Source: Vandiemenella viatica (Eukaryota > Arthropoda > Insecta > Orthoptera > Morabidae). From it: a DNA stretch of 64,000 bases. A program made the translations under genes and the position numbers. Below the pieces are notes generated by a model. The model searched no databases, was not told the origin of the DNA, and saw only the letters and a program-made list of their open reading frames with translations. The DNA lies in the NCBI GenBank assembly GCA_031002005.1, contig JARYHS010008074.1, positions 183,916,494 to 183,980,493 of the forward strand, read 5' to 3'. Below are positions 1 through 10,828 of the stretch, in pieces. Numbering within the stretch: the stretch's first letter is position 1; each line of letters starts with the position of its first letter.

Positions 1-532
1 ATATGCACGAGCACATCACATAATATTGCCCGAAGATGAGCGACACTTGACTTCCTGCCAACCCATAATTCATATGGAGTTTTAACTTCATTATGACTGT
101 TTGTGACTCTGTTCCTGTATATGAGGCAGTAAATATCAGTTCTGCCCAAGCTGCTGATTTCACTTCTCACTAAATCCGTCAGAGTTCTGTTGAATCTCTC
201 TGCAATTCCATTTTGTTGTGGTGTAAATTATTGTCTTTTCATGTACAATGCCAGTTTGTTTTCAACCTGCATCCTCCATACTTTAAACTCAGTCAGTATA
301 CTTCCCTTTGATTTAAGAAGTCCGATAAAGCATATTTGCTGGCATCATCCACTATGATAAGAACATATCTATTGCCACCAAAGCTTTTCACATCTATTGG
401 TCCCATGAGATCTATAAGAACAAGATTAAAAGTTATTCCATCACTTTTCCAATTGCTTGATGGACGTGTCGCAAATGGCAGTCGTGTCACTTTTCCTGCT
501 AGACGGTCATTACATGGTGTAGGAGTTGTCAA
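1..532 (-). pseudogene. copia integrase N-terminal part, remnant
   Basis: Motifs seen are a degraded HHCC-like stretch (CNDRLAGKVTRLPF) followed by LVLIDLMGPIDVKSFGGNRY and VLIIVDDASKYALSDFL, matching the copia integrase core with its first catalytic Asp in the D-L-M-G-P context and second in the V-D-D-A-S context. Below 293 the frame is broken by stops. The conserved downstream TPYELWVGRK-type motif can still be read near 70-30, with a frame change. The copy is cut by the window edge. Confidence 0.8.
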
Positions 533-533
533 C

Positions 534-1139
534 TCACAGTTTAAACCATTTACAGTGTGGTATCAAATCTAATGTTTTTAACCTTCCATTTTCATAGTGT
601 AATGAGCTTACTACACTCTTCTTTAAATTAGTTTCTGTTCTCACCGCATACAAATGACCCATATTCTCCGCTTTCAAAAGTAAATTCCTACTGTCATCGT
701 AAATGCAACATCCATTTTTATTAAAAACAACTTTCTTATTATTTTCAGTTAACTGTTTAACTGACATAATTCCATGGCTAATGCCAGGCACCAAAGAGTG
801 AAGAGTGTTTTTAATTTGTATGTCACTATTTGTAGAGTTATAACCTATAATCTTTGCATTTACAGTACTTTTTCCAATTGTAGGTGTTGTAGTGCCATTT
901 GCTGTCGTGCCATTTGCTGTCACAAAATTTTTAATAGTCAGATTTTCACTAGTCCAAGAAAAATAATTTTTATCTGGAGACATATGAAGAGTAGCACCTG
1001 AGTCTATGACCCAAACATTGCTATTTAATATAGCTGATCCACATGAACCACTCATCGTTAATACACTATATGAACATTTGCTGTTTGATTTATTGGGACA
1101 TACATTTGCAAAATTACTGTCTTCTTTAGAGATAAAACA
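534..1139 (-). pseudogene. copia protease and pre-integrase region, remnant
   Basis: This continues the gag frame after a stop at 1140. The motif WVIDSGATLHMSPDKNYF is the copia aspartic protease active site (D-S-G-A-T with a following H). It is followed by the VPGISHGIMSVKQLTENNKKVVF segment type that links protease to integrase in this family, and by LLLKAENMGHLYAV before the integrase zinc-finger region. The frame closes at 534, and the reading continues into the integrase only after a frame change. In a live element this protease would cleave the gag-pol polyprotein. Confidence 0.85.
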
Positions 1140-1898
1140 TTAGCCTTTGCCATTTTTGCCTTTTTGTGTTCCTTTCTTACAGTGTATTCCATCTTTGCTC
1201 CTATATTTTATACCTTCGTAATTAGATTTGGTGTCCATCATTTTCGTGTTCACTTTCTTCATGAATAATGCAGACTTTTTGGTGCCTTCATTTTCTTGTA
1301 GTCTCAAAGCTTCAGCAAGAAGATGCCTTCTCACTTTAGCACGTGTAAACTCGCTTTCTGGTAGGTTACACAAAGCTGTTACAACAGAATCCCATTCCTC
1401 GGAAAGGCCCCACAAAATTGTCATAGCTAAATCTGCATCTTCTATGGCATTGCCAACACTAGAAAGATCTGCAACAGTTCTTTTTATCTGCCCCAAATAT
1501 AATTCAATTGAATTACTCAATTTCAACTAACACATTTTTTGTCCGAGTTGCAGAATACGAAATTTGCTGTAACGCAGTGCATACAACTGTTCCAGCTCAT
1601 TCCATGCTTCCTTAGCATTTGTTAAGTGCTGAATATGCATTTGCTGTTCATTGCATACAGCAAGTGCGATTTTTGCATAAGCTTTATTTTGTCTCGATGC
1701 GTAATTACATTTTACACTTGTATCTGCGTCAGCAGTTGGTTCTTCTTCACCTGGTTCGATAACTGTCCATAAATCACTTTCCATCATTACCATTTTCATT
1801 TCGTAACTCCATGATGCATAATTTATACCATTCAGTTTGGACCAGTGATCAGACATGTTAAACTGATATAAACAACTTTTTTCTGTTGTTACCTTCAC
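1140..1898 (-). pseudogene. copia gag remnant
   Basis: One frame from 1898 down to 1140, interrupted by a stop near 1527. The N-terminal part has the copia-gag opening with FNMSDHWSKLNGINYASW followed by a WTVIEPGEEEP segment and the helical QNKAYAKIALAVCNEQQ and AKEAWNELEQLY motifs, typical of the UBN2/retrotran_gag family of Ty1/copia capsids. The second half (ILWGLSEEWDSVVTAL, then LLAEALRLQENE) is the usual gag C-terminal half. The family normally has a CCHC zinc knuckle after this. Here only a degraded cysteine-containing stretch follows the stop at 1140. Gag would form the particle shell. Confidence 0.85.
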
Positions 1899-1990
1899 TC
1901 TAAAAATCCTAAGCCGACTTTTTCGAATCGATGCTACAACTTAACGATTGCACAATTAAATTTACAGTTTATAATACCTCTGTGCCATAA

Positions 1991-2004
1991 CTGGGCCCAT
2001 AACC
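1991..2004 (-). promoter_or_regulatory. copia primer-binding site (half tRNA-iMet type)
   Basis: On the plus strand these bases read CTGGGCCCATAACC. That is the anticodon stem and loop of insect initiator methionine tRNA, from memory of the tRNA. The element's RNA (minus strand) is therefore complementary to the internal part of the tRNA, not to its CCA end. Drosophila copia is known to prime from a 5' half of tRNA-iMet, and this site fits that mode. It sits about 90 bases upstream of the gag start and directly beside the candidate LTR end at 2007. Confidence 0.75.
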
Positions 2005-2006
2005 AA

Positions 2007-2290
2007 TGTTTTTATCACTTAAATTTTATCAGTTAATAGTGTAGAGCAGTAGTGCATGAAAATAAACTATAAAGAACGTGTTATAGCAAACCGCAATTCT
2101 TTATTACACGCCAATGCGCAATACAATGTACAACAGCAACATAGACCAGAGAGATTGCAAGCAATGCAAAGAATAATTTAACCTCTGTGCATTGCTCTAA
2201 TATAATCTCTACATATTGATTATATGTTTCACATGTAATTGCATTGTTTTACCATGACAGTAATCATAATTCACCCTTTATTAAACAGTA
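2007..2290 (-). repeat. candidate 5' LTR of the copia element
   Basis: The region immediately upstream of the primer site on the minus strand. Read that way it ends in CA two bases before the site, as expected for an LTR end. No second LTR is in the window, so the outer boundary near 2290 is only a guess. Several AATAAA-like and TATA-like AT-rich stretches are present but not diagnostic. Confidence 0.4.
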
Positions 2291-2299
2291 TTAATCAAG

Positions 2300-3740
2300 A
2301 AAACTGATATCCAGTGTACCACATATAATCATTTCTCTTCTTGAACACTACAAACAATTAGCTTACATCATATAAATATTAATTTTCAACGAAAGTTAAG
2401 TAGTTATTTTACTCACCATTAACATTTCCACGTAATCGAAGACCGGATTTGGAAAAAAGAAAATGTGTTCATTACTTAAAAAGCCACACCATGCATTCAC
2501 AAATTCAATTAAAACTACAGGTTATTTTCTAAGCCATTTATAGGTGTGAAATTTTAATTTATTAATAAATCACAAAAGCCTGTCACATCAAAATGTGTTC
2601 TTGATGCTGAAAATAATGAATTTTATTTCAATTAGAGCCATATATAAGTAATGTGGCTATTTTGAAATGAAGGTTATAACAGATGAATCTGTCAATTATA
2701 AATAGCATGGACTAACAAATGACTTTTATAAATATTAGTGAACTTCCAACTGCCAAAGAATTAGTTGAATATCTGCTATTTCTGTTGAACACTATATTCG
2801 TCAATCTTAATTTACATAACAAAACAAATGTAAATACTAGAAGATGAAATGTCTCAGAATAATATGAACATTAATTGTGACAGCTACATTGATACAAAAT
2901 AATAGCAATTATTTTGTAGAAATCTTTGAAAGAAATTCTTTTATGGAGTAGGAGCCATAAAATTTGTTAAATAACTTCTTTTTCAGCAAGTTACAATGAT
3001 TTATAGTTCTTGTTAATATCATTTTATTTTTATTTCCGTAACTGTACATTTTACCATGTTTCAAATAGAGTGACTAAAAAGGACATTAATACGTATATAT
3101 ACACAGTTTTCAGTGTTAAAATTCCTAGCTTCTTGAACAGCTCTATGCAGGAAGTTCTACTCCTAATCCTATACAATTTTTATACTCTTTTCTTGTGACC
3201 GAATGTGTATGATCAGAAGTGTGCTAACAAATGGTACACTAAAATATCTGGTACATTGTTAAATAAAGGATGTACAGAAGACATATCTTATATGTGCATT
3301 TTATTTGATACAAAGTCTACATTAAAATTTAGGTACTATGTGGACATAAAGCAAATTTATTATTTTCATACACAAAATAAGCTTATTTTTCACACTAAAG
3401 ATTTCAGCAAAAAAATAATTCATGTCATGCGCAGAACCTAACAACTAAAGACAAAACTAAAGCATGCAAAGTACAGTATTTAAACTAAGGCAGATGCAAC
3501 TTTCTAACATTAAATAAAAAATAAATACTTCAACATGTATAGTGTTATACAAGTTCCACTAGTACAAGAAAATATGAGATGCATATTCTTGACAAATATT
3601 ATTAAACTGCAATTGTTCCTTGTAAATAAAACTCTTCATCTTTCCAAACTATGGAATTTTTGTATTACGCGAGTAACATTTTATATTAAATCTTCTCAGC
3701 AAGAAAAGTCCATGCTTTATTAGTTTGTTTACTATATAAG
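2300..3740. other. AT-rich intronic DNA, nothing recognised
   Basis: About 1.4 kb of AT-rich sequence. Only short open frames without protein-like composition are present. I see no exon borders, repeats or RNA genes I can support. Confidence 0.5.
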
Positions 3741-3760
3741 AAACTGAAAAAGTAAATTAC

Positions 3761-3946
3761 CAGTTGAATGAGCTGATGGATCTCGAGCCCTATCAGCTGA
3801 GATAGACCTGTTTATAGAAGCATCACGGTTCAGTGAATCATCTTGTTCACCAGGATCCACTGATTTAGAGCGCGTTTTAGACCGACCCAAACGCTTCTTG
3901 ATTGTTCCAAAGAAATCTCTTTTTTTCCTTCTACTTCTACCCCTAT
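3761..3946 (-). CDS. host gene internal exon, basic R/K/S-rich segment
   Basis: Minus-strand exon bounded by a good acceptor (cacaacttttccag just above 3946) and a donor (gtaatt just below 3761). It enters in phase 1, exactly the phase left by the 10241-10319 exon, and leaves in phase 1. The 62 residues begin DRGRSRRKKRDFFGTIKKRL, continue through GRSKTRSKSVDPGEQ and end in RARDPSAHSTG. The segment is highly basic and then serine/arginine-rich with many possible phosphorylation sites. It could be a membrane-binding or nuclear-localisation stretch in an otherwise unidentified protein. A lipid-transfer/C2-domain protein is one unverified idea. No stop is in this exon, so the gene continues leftward out of the window or in unseen exons. 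Confidence 0.75.
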
Positions 3947-3959
3947 CTGGAAAAGTTGT

Positions 3960-5250
3960 GAAAATAATCAACTTTTGCTAATCACTGTTTATGTATGGTG
4001 AGAATTCTGCAATTATATCAATCATTTTCTCCCATTTGACACTTAAATGATAATCATACTTATAAACTTATGTCCAGAAAACTTCTTTACATTAGGATGG
4101 CTCATATATGCCTTAAATATGTTTTTCTTTATTACTGTGTGATGATGTGAAAATAGAAAAGAAGGCATACTTAAAATTTATAGTATAAACGGCATAGTTT
4201 TGAGACAAATTTTTACCCTCCCACTAGTTTGGAAGCACATTTGTGCAAAAATAGCAAGCTAATTATTTATATTTTCTTAGATAAATTTCATTATATTAAG
4301 AGCTATTTATATTAAGCCATGACTTCTTTTCTCCAACTCAAAAACTAATTAAATAGTATGTAGTGTAATCAATTTTCATTACCACAATGTAATTACAGGG
4401 CAAAAGATAGTAATCTATGGGATGGTAAATATTTGAATTTAATGAAGCCCTATTACTTTTATCTTTTTATTGAGCCTACATATTTCTGAAAAAGACTGAC
4501 TTACTATATAAACTGCTGAACCAAAACCTTTTGACCTCCTGTTTAATGACAAGCAGGACCACATAGCAACGCAATTCAACAGAAATTCAGTGTGGCATGG
4601 ATTCAAGACGTCGTCAGTAGATTTACAGAGGTATCCAATAACAGATGGCAATGTAAAGGTCATACAATTCTCTTAAATAACAGGCTGGTGGCTTGTGGGC
4701 ATGGAGCTCTGGCACCCAATAGCATCCCAGATATGTTGTACGAGATTGAGATTAGGTTAATTTGGTAGCCAAGAGATCAACATGTGTTCACTAACATATT
4801 TCTCAAACCACTATAGCATAATTCTGGCCTTGTGATATGTAGATGAGAGCAAAATGAAGTGACCAAGCTAAGGTTTGATGATGTTTTAAACTGACTTAGA
4901 ATAAATCTATACTCATCAAAATTAATAGTTATGTACTTCAACTATCCTAGCACACACTAGAATTTTTTATTTACCTTTGATTTTTTTTTAAGTAATCACA
5001 TTGCTTCAAAATCAGACATGAGTGAACAAAAATTCTCTAAATTTTCAAAACTGTACTTTATCTAAGGGAAAGTTACTTAATTTGAAAGTCATAGAAATGA
5101 TAGCCTGCAAAAAGTAAATTGACATTAACTGCAATTTTTGCAAACAAGACAAAAGTTATTTTCTTCAACTCCAGCACAGATTTCATAAGCCCAACTGACA
5201 CACATTTGCACTGTATCCATCATTCTTATGATCTCAAAGCAGAAACACTT
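3960..5250. other. intronic DNA, nothing recognised
   Basis: AT-rich sequence with short spurious frames. A stretch near 4690-4800 has the feel of an old transposon remnant, but I cannot name it. Confidence 0.4.
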
Positions 5251-5258
5251 TTATTGCA

Positions 5259-5529
5259 TTACAAGCTATGTCTCTCTTCTCGATCATCATTGTCATCATC
5301 AAATAACCCTCTTCCTGGGTTAGATTTCTTGCATTTGATGGGTTTCTTTCTAGCATTGGTTTCTTTCTTTTTTTGTCTTTTTCTTCTTATTTTTTTGTTA
5401 GATTTTGTGCTTTCAGGTTCATTTTAATACAGGCTTGGTGCCAACACCCATATGGAACCTTTGTTTCGATGGTTATTTTTGCATTTTCCTACTGCTGTTG
5501 CAGGAGGCCCTGGATCATTGTCCTTTGGG
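5259..5529 (-). pseudogene. candidate terminal exon or broken coding fragment, unidentified
   Basis: On the minus strand a pyrimidine-rich acceptor (tttcctttcttgtgag) precedes a frame with protein-like composition: SPKDNDPGPPATAVG, then NNHRNKGSIWVLAPSLY, a TAA at 5424-5426, and in the same frame a second coding-like run rich in K/R (KKIRRKRQKKKETNARKKP) ending in an acidic FDDDNDDREERHSL and TAA at 5259-5261. The segment could be an alternative last exon of the host gene ending at the first TAA, an exon with an internal nonsense mutation, or chance coding in A-rich DNA. Its in-phase (2) does not match the neighbouring exon (10241-10319 ends in phase 1). Confidence 0.35.
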
Positions 5530-5949
5530 CTCACAAGAAAGGAAATTTTAGGTCATTGAAATACACAATATTAAGTTTTTAATAAAACATATTGCAAATA
5601 AAAATAATTTCATCTATTTTGATTTTTTACAATTATTAACAAACTCACTTCTGATTCAAATAGTAATAAAGTAGCTACTCATATTACTGTTTTTTTTTTA
5701 AATGTTAATAATTTAAAAGGAAGAAACAGAGTTGGTGCTCAGCAGACAAAGTGTCCACCACCTCCAGCGGCCTGGTAACTTTGCCTGACTGACACTGTTA
5801 CAGAAACGTAATTCTAACTTTACAATGTGAGGAAACAATGTGATCACCAAACTGTGAATTTGTAACCAAAACACCATTCTTGCAAAACAATTTCATTCAC
5901 AAGCAGTAAGTCACCCAATTTTCTTATTAATAAATACACAAAGTGAGCA

Positions 5950-6915
5950 CTTATCAAATGTCAGGGTATTCAGATATCATATATATTTAAATAACTTCTG
6001 AGATGACGCTCTAACTTTATATGGATTTTCACGATAACTAAGGGAGTTGAGTGGAATGAGTAATTATTTTTCCTGTGCAGTGACACCACCCCTTGCTTCC
6101 CAAAACCCATGTGGCAATTCTGCCTGTCATGGCCATTTTTCTTGGCTCTCTCCTACAATTATTCTGCTGGAAGATGCCATCACCATCATGCAGTATATGA
6201 AACTTGAACGGATGCAGATAGACCAGAATAATTTTGACGTGGTCCATAGTCCATAACTGTCATGATGCCTTCAATTAATACCACAGGTACCTAGGAAGCC
6301 CAGGTGTATGTCCCTATACCATAATACTGCCCCCACCAACCTGCACCCATGGTGTAGTCATGCTTCAAGCAGCTATTTGCCTGGAAGATGGCATATTCAA
6401 ACACAGTCATTGACCAAGTATAATAACAAGAGAGATTCATCTGACAAGTGGCACATTTCCATAGATCTATTGTCCAATCCCACTGCAATTGTGCTGGATC
6501 AATATGGGCACATGAAGGCACCATGTAATGGGAAACTCCTTGTGAACAATGTGCACAGAATGGTGTGCTCCAAAACACTTGCTTTACAGAGTAGGCAAGC
6601 GATCAGGTGTGGGTGTACACACCTTGTTGCTTATATGTGGTTTCACCATCCTTCAACCACCTTTCTATGGATGCTCACTACAGTAGCACATTAACAGCTG
6701 ACCAGCCTAGCCATTTCCATCAGGCTCATTCCCAGGCACCAGGCCATAACAACATGCCCTTTGTTAGAGTCACTATTCACCATTTACTGCCAGTACCATC
6801 ACTGAATGATTGCTCTGATTATATACTTAACTTACCACATGATATACCCACAACGTCACCAGACAGCATTCAACCTGGCGGTGAGAAGTGGTCAATGTTT
6901 TGGTTCATCAGTGTA
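5950..6915 (-). mobile_element. Tc1-like DNA transposon, decayed
   Basis: Minus-strand reading shows a degraded Tc1-type transposase. VKIILVYLHPFKFHILHDGD runs into GIFQQNN, the counterpart of the family's V-H-P-F ... D-G-I-F-Q-Q-D-N block around the second catalytic Asp (here replaced by Asn). Upstream, GIMTVMDYG in another frame is the preceding strand. The right end near 6892-6915 reads, on the minus strand, as the family terminus CACTGATGAACCAAAACATT, close to a very widespread arthropod Tc1-like terminus. The left end is not resolved. Multiple stops and frame changes make the copy dead. A shorter relative lies at 50440-50881. Confidence 0.65.
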
Positions 6916-6929
6916 TTTAAGGAAAATGT

Positions 6930-7670
6930 ATAAATAATAAGTTCCTATAACACAAAAAAAAATTCTGAGGTGGAAGGCATTACTTCCATATTGTGAAATA
7001 TTTTACAACCTCAGCAGAATAAAATGAAGGCAAGCATGACAAAGTGGAAGGATAATTGACTGCTGTTATAAAAAACACAACATATGAATTTTAAAAAGGT
7101 ACTATCATTAAAATAGACTGATGAGTTGAAATTGTTATACTATATTCCAAACAACCCCAGCCAAAAGAGATCAAATGTGATTTTTTTTTTTTTTACCTCA
7201 ATAATTCCTCCCAGGTACCACATTCCAGTAAACACCATTACATTTATAACTTGAACTTGGAATCACCTTGGTAAGGCAATTAACACTAAGAAATAAATAA
7301 AAGTAGTATAAGAACAGTAAATACATCACTTACAAATGCTAGGGGCAGGATGGCTGTGATGACACAAATCAAAACAAGATTAACACAATTAAATGATATT
7401 TTGGGTAATCCAACAATCATGTAAGGCATATGGAAAACATGACAAGGGTAATGGGTGTGAATGAATGAACTGTTTAGCACTGAAATGAGAATTTTTTTAA
7501 ATGCATTACAAATACCATAATGAATTACAACAAAAATATAACAGAAGTAAAAATAAATTGTTAAAAAAATGTTTTGACCATTCTTAGAGTTAAAAAAATA
7601 GATAAAAAGTGATGTATTTATCAATGGTAAAGTACCAACAAATTACAAGGCTTGTGAAATGTTCAGGATC
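6930..7670. other. intronic DNA, nothing recognised
   Basis: AT-rich, with a short poly-T run near 7180. The minus-strand open frame at 7286-7624 is AT-driven and hydrophobic without recognisable motifs. Confidence 0.4.
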
Positions 7671-7679
7671 AACAAAGTG

Positions 7680-8260
7680 TTGATGAGGTAATCCTGATTT
7701 ACACAATACACAAGGGTGGCTGTTTATGGAAAGACTGATAGCTTTTAGCATAAACAGTTGTTGGGATTGTGAATACTGACATGGGCAGCTAAAATGTAGT
7801 CTAAGATATTGGTGTGAACTATTTGCCAGTGGGCCACTAATCTTGATGGAGAACTAGTTGGTGGTGACATCTACATAACAACTAGAACAATAGAGACTAA
7901 TGAGTTAACATATGAGTTATATAGTAAATCAGTTCGCTTTTCCAATATTTAGGATGGTTTCTTGAGTGGCAGGATTGAAGTCGATGGTTGAGGCAGAGGG
8001 CATACTGCAAATTTTACAGTGAGATTTATTATGATTTTGGAGACTCAGGAGGTAAATTGTTATTGACCAGAATATCCTTAAGATTGATGGTTAGGGCGAG
8101 ATTCTGAAATGAAATGTGTATCAGTAGAAACGTTACACAAATTAATGAAATCTTTCTCTGTAGATGGCAATTAGCTTAACAACCTATCCTTGATACCAGA
8201 CATTCTCCTAGCATCACCCTCAATTATACCTGTTCATGGAAAGCTCATCACTTTTGATTT
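7680..8260 (-). mobile_element. Penelope-like element tail remnant
   Basis: On the minus strand the segment around 7690-7870 resembles, in wording and order, the sequence at 23000-23200, which sits beside a Penelope-like endonuclease region. Both read as a short block around 'GPLANSSHQYLRL / WPLVYSSPQQSRP' followed by a Cys/Gln-rich stretch. No intact domain is visible. The call rests on that similarity alone. Confidence 0.4.
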
Positions 8261-8299
8261 AATTTTTTCAATCTTATTTAAGTAAAATTATGTTTTTAA

Positions 8300-10230
8300 C
8301 ACTTTGTTATTTTAATATTTTTATGTATCTTGTTACTTAAATATTGACAAGTAGCCGTTGCCTGCAACTTTACTAATATAGACCATTAATGTACAGATTA
8401 AATAAATCATTTCACAGTTCACACATTGCCAGCAAGAAGGAAAAAATAAGTTAAACTTAATTCCTCCAAATAAAACAAAGCCATTTGTATGCTGAGATCA
8501 TAATATGCCTTTCGATTCCAACAAGTAGTTCTTGCATGAATCATGTTCAATGACTACTGCATATTAATTTGTGGACACTTTTATATCAGATATCACATCA
8601 AAATAAAAAATACCCTATTTAAATTCTGGGACGATGGGCTGTAGATTATTTGAAAGTCCAAACAGTAGTTTTTGCATCAATCACATTTATCCAAATAGAC
8701 AAACAGACAGAGAGAGAGAGAAATTAAAAATAAAAAACTGCTGATTCCTTTTCTGTAGTGCCCCAAACTCATTTTTTTATTTTTTTCAAAAATTTCTTAA
8801 ATGTAAGACTTTTTTATGGTTACTGTTTTATCATATGTACAAATAAAATTTTAAAACTGAACATTATTTCTATATTGCAATATAAAATTATACTATAATT
8901 CCATTCCAATTCTTTTTTAGCTTGTCTGCCCCCCCCCCTTTTCCTCCCCACTAATTCTGCTGTGTCTCCAATGGTCTAGAAATATTTAAATTAATTCTCA
9001 ATGAAAAGTTTTTGGCCCATACACATTTCAGCCTTGCATTTGTTTCCCATGCCTCTCATATGATTAAGGAGTGACCTAGAATATTATGCAATTATGTTCA
9101 TCATTTTTTATTTATGTTACTGCAGCTTGCCTGCCTCCAGCTTGGGTTTACTTCCACCGATATTTATACTTTTTTTTTTTAAAAAATTGATATCTCAAAG
9201 TGTCATTAAACTCCAAAGAAATTGGTTTTATTTTTTATTGTACTTTGGTTTTATAATATAGACGTAACAGTATTTTATTCATTTTATAGTACTTTTTCTA
9301 TCTGTGAAAACTGTTCATTCTTTACACCAATTCGCTTTGTCTAATTCTTCTATTGAAATTAAAATCTAAAAAATACCATAATATTGACAACTACAGTTAA
9401 AAGATCAAATTTAGTTATTTACAGCTTCTATACGGAATACAATTTTCAATGCCATTTGTATGAATAAATAACTACAAACTTTTTCAAACAGAGAGAGGGA
9501 AACTTCGAGATTAATTTAGGGTCTTGTCAATAATTTATAACTGGAAAGAAAGATTTAGATAATTTAAAAAGAGATGATGAAATAAAACTATTGAACTATA
9601 AAACTCTATGGCTACTTCTGCCAAGTTCTTAAAGTGATATTATTAGTATAGTTACTCTTTTGTTGAAGCTGGTGACCTACTCTTTTGATTATTACAAACA
9701 AATGAATAAAAAAATTGCTGGACCCATAGTTTTGAAGTCTGATAGCAAAGTAATTGTGTAAATTTATTGCAACACTGGTACAATACTTTAAAATCTTATA
9801 ATAATAGAATGCAGTTTAAAATTATACTGTTATCATTATTATTGAGTGATTAAAGCTGCAAAATAATGTGCATCAAGGGATTAGGAGTGTGTCTATTCTA
9901 TCACAAATACAGGCACACAAAGACAGGCAGACACACAGACGGCAAATAGACAGATGGCTAATTGGGAATACATACAAATGTATTTGAAAACATTTACTAA
10001 AAATACAGCAAGCAAACTTAATAAACATCTAAAGGATATATGACATTAAGACATACACTTAAAAATCAATGGTTTATCTGTACTCATTTATTTTTACAAA
10101 ATTTAAACTAATAACTGAAATTCACTTTAATATCCTACCAATATTTAAAACGAAATTAAATAACTGTGTATATATTACAAGTGGGTTTTGGTGAGGAGTA
10201 TGTTTCATAAACAATGAAAAATAATGTAGG
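8300..10230. other. AT-rich intronic DNA, nothing recognised
   Basis: About 1.9 kb with short homopolymer runs (a C8 run near 8930, T runs near 9170) and short CA/GA-like tracts (8701-8730, 9910-9950). No exon, transposon end or RNA gene could be supported. Confidence 0.5.
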
Positions 10231-10240
10231 TTGAAAATAC

Positions 10241-10319
10241 CATCAGTCAGAGTAGATGTTGGAGTTGTAGTTTGAACTCCATCTTGACTTGGCACTCCTG
10301 CTGTCTCCTTTGTGCCTTG
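10241..10319 (-). CDS. host gene internal exon, S/T-rich linker
   Basis: A 79-bp minus-strand exon with acceptor tttgtttacag above 10319 and donor gtatttt below 10241. It enters in phase 0 and leaves in phase 1, joining in frame to the 3761-3946 exon. It encodes QGTKETAGVPSQDG then VQTTTPTSTLTD, a low-complexity Thr/Ser/Pro/Gln linker. Both other frames contain stops or give poor composition. The GT donor is weaker than its neighbours (no A-G-T at +4 to +6), so alternative splicing here is possible. Confidence 0.7.
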
Positions 10320-10828
10320 CTGTAAACAAAAATCATACTTACATTTATCAAAAAAGATCTTCAAAACGTTTTAATATGAAATACATAAAAGTGAACAAAC
10401 AAATTACTTAGTAGCTAATTTAACTAACTCAATTCCTCTTCAGTATCTCTAAAATCTGTTAGAGTTGGTAAAGGTCTGAACCTGCAGTAAATTTGTTGCT
10501 ATTGTTTGGACTGAAGAGAAATGACAAAATACTCAGTTCATTATGTATGGTATACACGTATAGAAAACAGAATGTTTCATGTATGGTGGAGAAGGAATTG
10601 CCCATTGAATGCTAAAGTGTAAATATCTTGACAAATCCCCACAATAATGGAGTAGGAAGTAGGAAGTATTTTCATAAGGCAACATCAATAAGGAAAGGAA
10701 AGGTAACTCATCACTTGAAGGAAGAAGGGCAGCACCAACAAATATCACTCCTCAAACACAAAACACTCAATAGTTTGAGCTATGCACATACTCATGAAAG
10801 TGGCTATACCAGTGTGAAGATTAATATA

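Larger units (their letters stand above)
1..2290 (-). mobile_element. Ty1/copia LTR retrotransposon, 5' half, decayed
   Basis: Read on the minus strand this stretch gives, in order, a candidate 5' LTR, a primer-binding site, a gag-like region, an aspartic-protease motif and the start of an integrase. That is the copia gene order (gag-PR-INT before RT). The element leaves the window at position 1, inside the integrase, so RT, RNase H and the 3' LTR are not visible. At least three stop codons and one frame change interrupt the polyprotein, so the copy is dead. It lies in or beside an intron of the minus-strand host gene and has the same orientation. The right boundary is approximate. Confidence 0.85.

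Noticed and set aside
6308..6694. Plus-strand 128-residue frame
   Set aside because: Antisense shadow of the Tc1-like transposase remnant.
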